Shown here piece after piece: positions 35,506-42,958 of a stretch of 64,000 nucleotides of DNA. A program made the translations under genes and the position numbers. Within the stretch, counting starts at the first letter, position 1. The number at the start of each line of letters is the position of its first letter. Source of the DNA: Acetothermia bacterium UBA3571 (GTDB taxonomy: Bacteria > Bipolaricaulota > Bipolaricaulia > Bipolaricaulales > Bipolaricaulaceae); contig DFNI01000019.1 in NCBI GenBank assembly GCA_002375995.1, forward strand, positions 1-64,000, written 5' to 3'. The notes beneath the pieces are model-generated. The model did no database searches. It was not told the DNA's origin and saw nothing but the letters and a program-made list of their open reading frames with translations.

Positions 35506-36609
35506 ATGAACATGTTCGAAGAACGGCTCCGTAAGTTGCAGGCCTTGATGGAAGTCAGTGGGGTGGACCTGACAGTGGTGGGTCCCGGAGCCGACATGCT
35601 CTACCTCACCGGCTTCTCCGACGAGGCACGGGAAAGGCCACTTCTCCTCATGATTCCCGTGGAGGGGGCTCCCAGGTTCTTGGTTCCGGAGCTCTACGCC
35701 CACCAGGTGGAGGAAGTGGCCGCCTTTCCGCCCACCCACGTATGGAGCGATTCCCAAGGCCCGGAGGCGGCGCTCCGGGAAGCGGTGCGTGGGTTGGAAG
35801 CGGAACGGGTGGCGGTGGACGATGATCTCGCCGCCCGGGCGGTGTTGCTCCTTCAGGACGCCCTGCCTAGGGCTTCGTTCTCCCTGGCCTCCCCGCTTCT
35901 TAAGGAGCTGCGCATGCGCAAAAGCCCCGGGGAACTGGAGCTCATGGAGCGGGCGGCGGCCATCGTGGACCGGTCTTTCCTGAGGGTGCTGGAGAACGTG
36001 ACGTTCTTCGGGCGCACCGAGAGGGAGGTGGCCCGGGACCTGGAAGGGATCGTGCTGGAGGAGGGGGCGGCGGGGATGGCCTTCGAGACCCTGGTGGCCT
36101 CGGGGCCCAACAGCGCCCTGCCCCACCATCGGGCCGGGGAACGCCGCATCGAGTTCGGGGACGTGGTGATCCTGGACTTCGGCTGTCGGGTGGGCGGGTA
36201 CTGCTCCGACATCACCCGCACCGTGGTTTGCGGCGAACCCACCCCGCGGATGCGCGAGGTCCACCGGGTCATCCTCGAGGCCCAGGAGGAAGGAGTGCGG
36301 ACGGCCCGCCCTGGGATCCCTGCCCAGGAGGTGGACCGGGCGGTGCGGGGTGTCATCTCCCGGGCGGGGTTCGGCGAGTGGTTCGTGCACCGGACCGGCC
36401 ACGGGATCGGGCTAGAGGTACACGAGGAACCCTACATCGTGGAGGGAAACCCCCTGTCCCTGGAGGAGGGGATGACCTTCTCCGTGGAGCCGGGGATATA
36501 CCTGCCCGGGGCGTTCGGCATCAGGGTGGAGGACATCGTGGTGGTGGAGTCGGGCGGTGCCCGCCGGCTGAACCGCTGCCCCCGGGAGCTTGTGGCGGTG
36601 GCTCGATGA
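35506..36609 (+). CDS. M24-family aminopeptidase P/prolidase, copy 2
   Basis: A 367-residue paralogue of copy 1. VILDFGCRVGGYCSDITRTV near 223, RTGHGIGLEVHEEPYIVEG near 303, TFSVEPGIYLPGAFGIRVED near 327 give all metal ligands (two Asp, His, two Glu). SALPHHRAGERRI keeps the PHHR pair that copy 1 lacks, so this copy is closer to canonical prolidase. The two copies may differ in specificity. Confidence 0.85.
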   Translation: MNMFEERLRKLQALMEVSGVDLTVVGPGADMLYLTGFSDEARERPLLLMIPVEGAPRFLVPELYAHQVEEVAAFPPTHVWSDSQGPEAALREAVRGLEAERVAVDDDLAARAVLLLQDALPRASFSLASPLLKELRMRKSPGELELMERAAAIVDRSFLRVLENVTFFGRTEREVARDLEGIVLEEGAAGMAFETLVASGPNSALPHHRAGERRIEFGDVVILDFGCRVGGYCSDITRTVVCGEPTPRMREVHRVILEAQEEGVRTARPGIPAQEVDRAVRGVISRAGFGEWFVHRTGHGIGLEVHEEPYIVEGNPLSLEEGMTFSVEPGIYLPGAFGIRVEDIVVVESGGARRLNRCPRELVAVAR

Positions 36610-36660
36610 GTTGGTGGGAAGTCCCGTACCAACAGAGGTAAAGGGGGATTCAGGAGAGGA

Positions 36661-37659
36661 ATGGGGTTCAGGCGTTGGGTCCAGGTGGTGGACACCCACA
36701 CCGCCGGGGAGCCCACCCGGGTGGTCCTCTCCGGAGGGCCTATCGTACCCGGGAAAACCATGGAGGATCGCCGGCAATGGCTCGCTCGAAATGCCGACGA
36801 CTTCCGGAAATTCCTCCTGCGGGAGCCTCGGGGCCATGCCGATATGTTCGGAGCCATCGTCACTCCTCCCTGCTGCCCCGAGGCCGATTTCGGGGTCATC
36901 TTCCTCGATAACGGTGGATACCTCGGAATGTGTGGTCACGGGACAATAGGCGTGGTCACCGCCCTGGCCACGTTGGGTTGGACCGATAAGGACGAGCTCC
37001 TTTTGGATACCCCATCCGGCCCCGTCCACTGCCGCATCCACCGCCGCGGCGGGGAAGTGACGGCCGTGACCTTCCGGAACGTCCCCTCCTTTTACCTGGG
37101 GGCGGTGGAGTGGGAGGGGGTTCAGGTGCACATCGCTTACGGGGGGAACCTCTTCGCCCTGGTCGATGTCCGCTCCCTCGGGGTCGAACTCGAACGAGGG
37201 TCCCTTCCGCAGCTCGTCCGCTTGGGACTTTCCATCCGGGATTGGGTGAACGAAAACCACCGTTTCCGCCACCCAGGAACCGGCCGAGAGCTCCAGGTGG
37301 AGCTCGTGGAATTCTATGAGGAGGGGGATCCGCCTCGGAACGTGGTGGTCTTCGGCCGAGGACAGGTGGATCGCTCCCCGTGTGGTACCGGGACCTGCGC
37401 CAAAATGGCCTTCCTCCGCGCCCGGGGGTTCCTGAGGGTGGGAGAAGAGTACCGCTACCGGAGCATCCTGGATACCGAGTTCGTGGGCCGGATCGTGCAA
37501 GAGACGAGGATGGGAGGCACGCAAGCCATCATACCCGAAGTAACGGGCACGGCGCACGTGGTGGGCTTCGGACACCTAGTTTATGCGGAAGGGGACCCAT
37601 TCCCCGAGGGATTCAGCCTCTTTTTGCCACCGTGGAAGCCGGACAAGGAGGGAGGATGA
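36661..37659 (+). CDS. Proline racemase/4-hydroxyproline 2-epimerase family
   Basis: A 332-residue protein with the two-Cys active site of the family: YLGMCGHGTIGV near 87 and RSPCGTGTCAKM near 240. The second Cys is kept, so it should be a racemase or epimerase rather than a 3-hydroxyproline dehydratase, where Thr replaces it. DTHTAGEPTRVV near 11 is the N-terminal motif. It precedes a proline-dehydrogenase-type cluster, suggesting L-to-D inversion of proline or trans-4-hydroxyproline before oxidation. ATG 36661 has GGAGAGGA. Confidence 0.83.
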   Translation: MGFRRWVQVVDTHTAGEPTRVVLSGGPIVPGKTMEDRRQWLARNADDFRKFLLREPRGHADMFGAIVTPPCCPEADFGVIFLDNGGYLGMCGHGTIGVVTALATLGWTDKDELLLDTPSGPVHCRIHRRGGEVTAVTFRNVPSFYLGAVEWEGVQVHIAYGGNLFALVDVRSLGVELERGSLPQLVRLGLSIRDWVNENHRFRHPGTGRELQVELVEFYEEGDPPRNVVVFGRGQVDRSPCGTGTCAKMAFLRARGFLRVGEEYRYRSILDTEFVGRIVQETRMGGTQAIIPEVTGTAHVVGFGHLVYAEGDPFPEGFSLFLPPWKPDKEGG

Positions 37660-39083
37660 GGATCGAACAGCACCCCATCCTGGAATTCAGGCGGGGGCGG
37701 AGGATCACGTTCACCTTCGACGGAAGGCCCATCGAGGCCTATGAAGGGGAGACCATCGCCGCGGCGCTGCACGCCGCCGGGGTGCGGGTCCTTTCCCGCA
37801 CCCGTTCCGGTGCCCCCCGGGGGCTTTTCTGCGCCATCGGGAAGTGCTCCTCGTGCCTTATGACGGTGGATGGTATCCCCAACGTGAAGACGTGCGTCAC
37901 CCCAGTGCGGGAGGGAATGGTCGTCCAGTCCCAGCGGGGTCCTGGACGCCTGAATCCCGACTTCCGTCCCCGGGAGCGGGAGGTGCGGGAGCTCCGGGCG
38001 GAGGCCGTGGTGGTGGGGGCCGGGCCGGCGGGGCTCGCGGCGACGAGGGTCCTTTTGCGGCACGGGATAAAGCCCATCGTCTTCGACGAAAACCCCCACC
38101 TGGGCGGACAGCTCATAAAGCAGACCCACAAGTTCTTTGGTTCCCGGGCCGAGCGGGCGGGAGTGAGGGGGTTCTCCATTGCGGAGGAGCTCCTCTCGGA
38201 GGTAGAGGGAGAGGCGGAGGTACTCAGGCAGGCGCGGGTCCTGGGGCTTTACTTCGAGGACGGGAAACGGGTCCTCGCGGTGGCCCACACCGACCGCCTG
38301 CTCCTGGTGGAGGCGGAAGAGATCATCGTCGCCACCGGAGCGGAGGAGCGGTTCCTCCTTTTCCCGGGAAACCACCTTCCGGGGGTATACGGCGCCGGCG
38401 CGGTCCAGACCCTGATGAACGTCTACGGGGTGGTACCGGGAAAGCGGGCGCTGATGGTGGGGGCGGGGAACGTGGGCCTGATCGTCTCGTATCAGCTGCT
38501 GCAAGCCGGGGTGGAAGTAGAGGCGGTGGTGGAGGCGATGCCCGAGATTGGGGGCTACCACGTCCACGCCGCCAAGATCCGTCGCCTGGGGATCCCGATC
38601 CTCACCCGCCATACCGTGGTGCGGGCCCTGGGAGGTGAGCGGGTGGAGGGGGCGGTGATCGCCCAGGTGGACGAAAAGCTCTCCCCGATCCCTGGGACCG
38701 AGCGGGAGGTCTCGGTGGATCTCGTCTGTCTCGCCACCGGGCTCAACCCCTCCACCAGGCTCCTGGAGCAGGCGGGGGCCAGGATGGCCTATGTCCCGGA
38801 GCTCGGGGGACGGGTCCCCCTGCACACTCCCCACATGGAGACTACCCTTCCGGGGATCTACGTGGCGGGGGACTGCGCGGGGATCGGGGAGGCCTCCACC
38901 GCGATGCTGGAGGGGGAGCTGGCGGCGTTATCCCTCCTTTCCCGGAGGGGCTTGGAGCTCGGTGGAGAGATGGAGGCGACGAGGAAGTCCCTGGAGAAGT
39001 TGCGTCTCGGGCCCTTCGGGGCACGGCCCCGGGCGGGAAAGGAGAAGGTGTTCGCGCTGATGAAGGGGGGTTCCGGTGGCTGA
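37656..39083 (+). CDS. Proline/hydroxyproline dehydrogenase alpha-type subunit, 2Fe-2S + FAD-NAD fold fused
   Basis: A 475-residue protein. Residues 1-100 are a 2Fe-2S ferredoxin-like domain (GLFCAIGKCSSCLMTV and VKTCVTPV give four Cys). From 108 follows a pyridine-nucleotide-disulfide oxidoreductase fold: VVVGAGPAGLAATRVLL, a second ALMVGAGNVGLIVSYQLL loop near 268, and GIYVAGDCAGIGEA near 400. Its homologues transfer electrons in hydroxyproline or proline dehydrogenase complexes. With the next three genes it matches the archaeal PDH1 order alpha, ferredoxin, BFD, beta. It overlaps the racemase by 4 bases. Confidence 0.8.
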   Translation: MRIEQHPILEFRRGRRITFTFDGRPIEAYEGETIAAALHAAGVRVLSRTRSGAPRGLFCAIGKCSSCLMTVDGIPNVKTCVTPVREGMVVQSQRGPGRLNPDFRPREREVRELRAEAVVVGAGPAGLAATRVLLRHGIKPIVFDENPHLGGQLIKQTHKFFGSRAERAGVRGFSIAEELLSEVEGEAEVLRQARVLGLYFEDGKRVLAVAHTDRLLLVEAEEIIVATGAEERFLLFPGNHLPGVYGAGAVQTLMNVYGVVPGKRALMVGAGNVGLIVSYQLLQAGVEVEAVVEAMPEIGGYHVHAAKIRRLGIPILTRHTVVRALGGERVEGAVIAQVDEKLSPIPGTEREVSVDLVCLATGLNPSTRLLEQAGARMAYVPELGGRVPLHTPHMETTLPGIYVAGDCAGIGEASTAMLEGELAALSLLSRRGLELGGEMEATRKSLEKLRLGPFGARPRAGKEKVFALMKGGSGG

Positions 39084-39558
39084 ATACCGCAGCACGGGCA
39101 TCCTTATGGGTTCCGAACTAGCGGGAAAGGTCCCGCCGCGGGAGAGGCTCCTGAAACGGGCCTGTGCAGTCATCGAGTGCGTGGAAGAAATACCGTGCAA
39201 CCCGTGTGAGGAAGCGTGTCCGGTGGGGGCCATCTCCGTAGGCGATCCCATCACCAACCCCCCGAACCTGGATTTCGATAAATGCACGGGATGTGGGGCG
39301 TGTGTGGGCGTGTGCCCCGGGCTCGCCATCTTCCTCCTGGACCTCTCTGGGGGAAGCGTGCGGGTCACCCTGCCCCACGAGCTTTTGCCCGTGCCCCAAG
39401 CGGGGGATGAGGTGGAGCTCCTCTCCCGGGCGGGAGAGGTTCTGGGGAGGGGAACGGTGGTGCGGACGCGGCGGGCCGGGACCACCTCCATCGTCACCGT
39501 GGAGCTCCCGGCGGAGGAGCTCTTGTGGGATGTCCGGGCAATAAGGAGGTCCTCATGA
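39076..39558 (+). CDS. 4Fe-4S ferredoxin-like subunit of the proline dehydrogenase complex
   Basis: A 160-residue protein from GTG 39076, overlapping the alpha subunit by 8 bases. CNPCEEACPVGAI near 40 and KCTGCGACVGVCPG near 70 make two Cys-rich clusters of the four-Cys type, and the C-terminal 60 residues have no recognised motif. In the PDH1 complex this is the electron-passing ferredoxin subunit. It ends at ATGA shared with the BFD gene. Confidence 0.72.
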   Translation: MAEYRSTGILMGSELAGKVPPRERLLKRACAVIECVEEIPCNPCEEACPVGAISVGDPITNPPNLDFDKCTGCGACVGVCPGLAIFLLDLSGGSVRVTLPHELLPVPQAGDEVELLSRAGEVLGRGTVVRTRRAGTTSIVTVELPAEELLWDVRAIRRSS

Positions 39559-39857
39559 ACCGTCACGCGTCCTCCGTCACGCGTCACGGAACGTGGGACG
39601 ATCCCATCGTCTGCCGCTGCGAAGAGGTCACGGTATCCCAGGTGGTGCGGGCGATCCGGGAGGGCTACGACACCCTGGAAGAGCTGAAGCGGCATCTCCG
39701 GGTAGGGATGGGTCCGTGCCAGGGGAGGACGTGTCTTCCGCTCCTCGCGCGGATCCTCTCCCGGGAGACGGGGAGGCCCTTGGGGGAGGTGATGGAGGAG
39801 GTATCCATCAGGCCCCCGCTTGTGCCCGTGCCGTTCGAGCTCTGGAGGGGAAGATGA
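39555..39857 (+). CDS. BFD-like 2Fe-2S binding subunit, N-terminus built from a dispersed repeat
   Basis: A 100-residue protein. IVCRCEEVTVSQVVRAIREG and GPCQGRTC give the Cys-x-Cys and Cys-x4-Cys pairs of the BFD-like [2Fe-2S] domain, which docks to flavoprotein oxidases. The first dozen residues (MNRHASSVTRHGTW) come from the ACGCGT repeat at 39561-39590 and lie before the domain, so they look like inserted sequence kept in frame. ATG 39555 is shared with the ferredoxin stop. Confidence 0.7.
   Translation: MNRHASSVTRHGTWDDPIVCRCEEVTVSQVVRAIREGYDTLEELKRHLRVGMGPCQGRTCLPLLARILSRETGRPLGEVMEEVSIRPPLVPVPFELWRGR
39561..39590. repeat. ACGCGT repeat inside the BFD-like gene
   Basis: CGTCACGCGT (39561-39570), CCTCC spacer, CGTCACGCGTCACGG. 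It encodes the start of the BFD-like protein and keeps the frame open. It belongs to the family at 48631, 49739, 51717 and 63751. Confidence 0.7.
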
Positions 39858-40996
39858 AGCGCTGTGCGGATGTGGTGATTATCGGGGCCGGCGTCACGGG
39901 CGCCGCGTTGGCATATGAGCTCGCGAAACGCGGCATCCGGGACGTGGTGATCCTGGAGCGGCGTTTCCCCTGCTCCGGGGCCACGGGCCGCTGCGGCGGC
40001 GGCATCCGCCAACAGTTCACCACCCCCCACAACATCCGGTTGGCCATGGAGTCGGTGAAGCGGTACGAGACCCTCTCTGAAGAGCTTGGGGTGGACATCG
40101 AGTTCATCCAGGGGGGATACCTGATCCTGGCGGAAACGGAAGAGGAGAGGGAAGCCCAGAGGAAGGCCGTGGCCCTCCAGAACGAACTGGGGCTTCCCTC
40201 GCGGCTGCTTTCCCCCGAGGAGGCGCTGGATGTGCTCCCGCTGCTCGACGCGAGCACCATAACGGGCGCCACCTATTGTCCCACCGACGGCCACGCCAAC
40301 CCCTTCCGGGTGGTGGAGGGGTTCTTGGCCCAGGCGCGCCGCATGGGCGTGATGGTGGAGAAGTTCACCGCGGTCACCGGCCTCGTGGTGGAGAGAGGGA
40401 GGATCGTGCGGGTGCACACCTCCAGCGGGAAGATTTCCCCCGGGGCCGTGGTCAACGCCGCCGGGGCCTGGTCCGTGGAGATCGCCCGCATGGCCGGAGT
40501 GGAGCTTCCGAACGTACCGGTCCGCCACGAGATCGCCATCACCGAGCCGGTGGAATTCTTCATGGACGTCATGGTGATCTCGATCCACAACGGGATCTAT
40601 TTCTCCCAAACAAAAGAGGGCCAGATCATCGGGGGGATCGGGTTCCCGGACGAGAAACCCGGGTACGTGATCTCTTCTTCCCTCCGGTTCCTGAGGGTCT
40701 ACGCCCGGGAGTTAACCCGGTACGTGCCGGCTCTGGGGCAGTTAGCGGTACTGCGGCAGTGGGCCGGCCTCTACGACGTGACCCCCGACGCACAACCCGT
40801 CCTGGGACCGACCCCTGGTGTGGAGAACTTCATCCAGGCCAACGGCTACTCGGGCCACGGGTTCATGATCGCCCCGGCGGTGGCGAAGCACCTGGCCGAC
40901 TACATCGAGAAGGGGATTCGGTCCGAGATATTGGAAAAGCTCTCCATCGAGCGCTTCAAGGAGGAAATCCGGGGAGAGGCGTTCGTGGTGGGTTGA
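39854..40996 (+). CDS. FAD-dependent oxidase, proline/hydroxyproline dehydrogenase beta-type subunit (DadA-like)
   Basis: A 380-residue FAD protein. VVIIGAGVTGAALAYELAKRG at residues 7-27 is the Rossmann FAD loop and GATGRCGGGIRQQF near 48 the adjoining D-amino-acid-oxidase/DadA signature. IGGIGFPDEKPG and QANGYSGHGFMIAPAVAKHLADY are C-terminal FAD/substrate motifs. It should oxidise the amino-acid substrate and pass electrons to the iron-sulfur subunits. It is the last gene of the run and overlaps the BFD gene by 4 bases. Confidence 0.8.
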   Translation: MKRCADVVIIGAGVTGAALAYELAKRGIRDVVILERRFPCSGATGRCGGGIRQQFTTPHNIRLAMESVKRYETLSEELGVDIEFIQGGYLILAETEEEREAQRKAVALQNELGLPSRLLSPEEALDVLPLLDASTITGATYCPTDGHANPFRVVEGFLAQARRMGVMVEKFTAVTGLVVERGRIVRVHTSSGKISPGAVVNAAGAWSVEIARMAGVELPNVPVRHEIAITEPVEFFMDVMVISIHNGIYFSQTKEGQIIGGIGFPDEKPGYVISSSLRFLRVYARELTRYVPALGQLAVLRQWAGLYDVTPDAQPVLGPTPGVENFIQANGYSGHGFMIAPAVAKHLADYIEKGIRSEILEKLSIERFKEEIRGEAFVVG

Positions 40997-40999
40997 GGC

Positions 41000-41518
41000 T
41001 CAAAGTCGGAGTACCCGTGTCCGTCGAAGCCCAAGCCCCTCCAGAGTTTTCTCCACCAGGTGGGGGCGGACCGTGAGGATCAGTGGCTTTCCGGCCTCCA
41101 GGACCTTTTCCAGCGCGGGGGCGAACCCCCCGCCCCGGAGTTCCCACGGCCCCACCTCGTCCACCACCGTTACCCGGGCTTGTCTTCCCGCTCGGATAAT
41201 CGCCTCCCGGGCGAACCGGAGCCCCTCCGGGGAGAAGTAAAACCGGCGGAACCTGATCCCGGGAGGGTCCAGGGAGCAGAGGGGCGCCTCTTTCCCCGTG
41301 AGGAGATCCCGCACCCGGTAGCCGTAGGTGATGCCGTCCCGCAGGATCCGGGGGGAGATCACCCCTCCCACCCGGTGTCCCGCGGTCCGAAGCGCCGCGG
41401 CCATAGCCGCGGCGGTTTTGGTCTTTCCGGCCCCGATCCCCCCGGTGAGGATCACCGCTCGGACCTTCCCCCGGAGGAGCTCCTCCAGGATCCCCTGCCA
41501 TTCAGGATCTAACTTCAT
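41000..41518 (-). CDS. THEP1-family nucleoside-triphosphatase
   Basis: A 172-residue NTPase of the family named after the Aquifex enzyme. TGGIGAGKTKTAAAM near 24 is the P-loop and VTVVDEVGPWELRGGGF near 114 carries the Walker B Asp-Glu and following Gly-rich turn. The biological role of this family is poorly known; nucleotide salvage or cancer-related NTPase homologues have been reported. It is convergent with the dehydrogenase operon. ATG 41518 lies 7 bases after TAAGAT (41526-41531). Confidence 0.72.
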   Translation of the reverse strand: MKLDPEWQGILEELLRGKVRAVILTGGIGAGKTKTAAAMAAALRTAGHRVGGVISPRILRDGITYGYRVRDLLTGKEAPLCSLDPPGIRFRRFYFSPEGLRFAREAIIRAGRQARVTVVDEVGPWELRGGGFAPALEKVLEAGKPLILTVRPHLVEKTLEGLGLRRTRVLRL

Positions 41519-41525
41519 CCCCGGG

Positions 41526-41531
41526 ATCTTA
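41526..41531 (-). promoter_or_regulatory. -10 box directly before the THEP1 gene
   Basis: TAAGAT on the minus strand, 7 bases before ATG 41518, with no Shine-Dalgarno between. No clear -35. Confidence 0.45.
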
Positions 41532-41571
41532 CCGCGGGGCGCGGCCTCGAGGTTTCGGGACAGATGTCCGT

Positions 41572-41577
41572 TATATT
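41572..41577 (+). promoter_or_regulatory. -10 box directly before the alanine racemase gene
   Basis: TATATT, 8 bases before ATG 41586. It favours ATG 41586 over the in-frame ATG 41631, which has no ribosome site either. Confidence 0.5.
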
Positions 41578-41585
41578 CGGCACCT

Positions 41586-42704
41586 ATGAACTTCCGCAAG
41601 CGCGCAAAATCGGTTCCAATTTGCTTCAACATGCTATACGCCGAGGTAAACCTGGAAACGTTGCGGGATAACCTGCGGCGGCTCCGGGATCTTCGGAATG
41701 ATACGGATGTTCTCCTCGTGGTAAAGGGGGACGCCTACGGCCACGGGCTGAAGGCCGTGGCGGAGGCGGCGGCTGACCTGGTGGATTGGTTCGGGGTGGG
41801 GACGTTGGCCGAGGCCCGCACGATCCGGGCGCTGGGCATCGGGAAGCCCGTCCTGGTCGTGGCGGCCCTCTCCACCCGGGACCTTCCCGCGGCGATCCGG
41901 GAGGGGTTCCACTTCGTGACGGGGGATTGGGAATACCTCCGGGAGGCGGAGCGGGCCGCCGCGGCGGCCCGGGCTCCCGCGTTCGTGCACATCCTGGTGG
42001 ATGGCGGACAGGGTCCCCTCGGGTTCCGGCCCGAGGAGGTGGAGGGCCTGGTGCGGGAGCTCTCCTTCCTCCCCCACGTGGAGCCCGTGGGGATCTGCTC
42101 GCACCTCCCCGTGGCCCACAGCGACCGGCCGGAGGCGATCGCCCTCACCGCCGCCCGGATAGCCCGTTTCCGAGAGCTCGTCCTGCGGCTCGAGCGGCGG
42201 GGGCTGAGGTTCCCGTTTGTGCACATCGCGAATTCGGCGGGATTCCTCTCCTTCCCGGAAACCTCGGCGGAGCCCTTCAATCTGGTGCGGATCGGGGTGG
42301 CCGCCTATGGATATGTGGACCGGTTCTGGCGGGAGTGGGGGCTGCGCCCCGTGGCCCGGGTGTGGAGCGAGGTGGTCGCGCTGCGGAACCGATCCTCCCC
42401 CGGGGCCGAGAGGCTGGCGTTGTTGGGGGTGGGGTACCGGCATGGGTTGAGCGATCGGCTGCGGTGGGCCTGGGTGAACGGCGCCCGGGCGCCCGTTTGG
42501 GGCCGAATCGGGATGGACGAGCTCGCCCTGGACGTATCCGGGATCCCGGGGGTGAAGAGGGACACAGAAGTCCTCCTCTTCGACGGGACCGGGGAGAACT
42601 TTCAAGGGTGGATGCTCCCGACGCTCGTTCCTATGCTTGCCCACGCCGAACGGAGCTGGACGAAAGCTCGCGCGCCGGGACGCGACGCGGTCCTCACCGG
42701 GTGA
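41586..42704 (+). CDS. alr: Alanine racemase
   Basis: A 372-residue fold-type III PLP enzyme that interconverts L- and D-alanine for peptidoglycan. VVKGDAYGHG near 45 carries the PLP Lys (canonical KANAYGHG). HIANSAGFLSFP near 215, RIGVAAYG, LLGVGYRHG near 280 (catalytic Tyr) and GRIGMDELALDV near 305 (canonical GRICMDQ) complete the active site. The start at 41586 was chosen because a -10 box lies 8 bases upstream; ATG 41631 would give 357 residues. It could also serve D-amino-acid metabolism of the neighbouring operon. Confidence 0.82.
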   Translation: MNFRKRAKSVPICFNMLYAEVNLETLRDNLRRLRDLRNDTDVLLVVKGDAYGHGLKAVAEAAADLVDWFGVGTLAEARTIRALGIGKPVLVVAALSTRDLPAAIREGFHFVTGDWEYLREAERAAAAARAPAFVHILVDGGQGPLGFRPEEVEGLVRELSFLPHVEPVGICSHLPVAHSDRPEAIALTAARIARFRELVLRLERRGLRFPFVHIANSAGFLSFPETSAEPFNLVRIGVAAYGYVDRFWREWGLRPVARVWSEVVALRNRSSPGAERLALLGVGYRHGLSDRLRWAWVNGARAPVWGRIGMDELALDVSGIPGVKRDTEVLLFDGTGENFQGWMLPTLVPMLAHAERSWTKARAPGRDAVLTG

Positions 42705-42879
42705 GGGCGATCCCGATGATGGTGACCCACATGGGGATCAGCACCGAAAGGGCCATGCGGTACAAACTGCGGATCTCTTTGTAGGGCCCATTGATCTGTT
42801 CCCGCATTTGCAGCAACTCGGTCTCAAGCCTTCCCAGGCGTCGGTCGATCTGTTCGGACGTCCCCTCGATCTTCGCCAT
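42694..42879 (-). CDS. Small coiled-coil membrane protein
   Basis: A 61-residue protein. Residues 1-38 (EQIDRRLGRLETELLQMREQ) have heptad-like hydrophobic spacing; residues 41-58 (MALSVLIPMWVTIIGIAL) are one membrane segment near the C-terminus. GAGGAG precedes ATG 42879, and TATAAT at 42916-42921 would be its -10. It overlaps the alanine racemase end tail-to-tail. The function is unknown; it resembles small phage holin-like or stress membrane proteins only in layout. Confidence 0.5.
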   Translation of the reverse strand: MAKIEGTSEQIDRRLGRLETELLQMREQINGPYKEIRSLYRMALSVLIPMWVTIIGIALTR

Positions 42880-42915
42880 TCGCTCCTCGAGACCCGTTTG
42901 TGCTATGTCAAAGCC

Positions 42916-42921
42916 ATTATA
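42916..42921 (-). promoter_or_regulatory. -10 box of the small coiled-coil gene
   Basis: Perfect TATAAT on the minus strand, 36 bases before ATG 42879, which has its own GAGGAG. No convincing -35 is visible. Confidence 0.45.
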
Positions 42922-42943
42922 CCGTGGCGGTGCATCCGCGGGG

Positions 42944-42949
42944 TAGAAT
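42944..42949 (+). promoter_or_regulatory. -10 box directly before the GerMN gene
   Basis: TAGAAT, 9 bases before ATG 42959. No Shine-Dalgarno of normal spacing lies between. Confidence 0.45.
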
Positions 42950-42958
42950 GAGGGCGGA

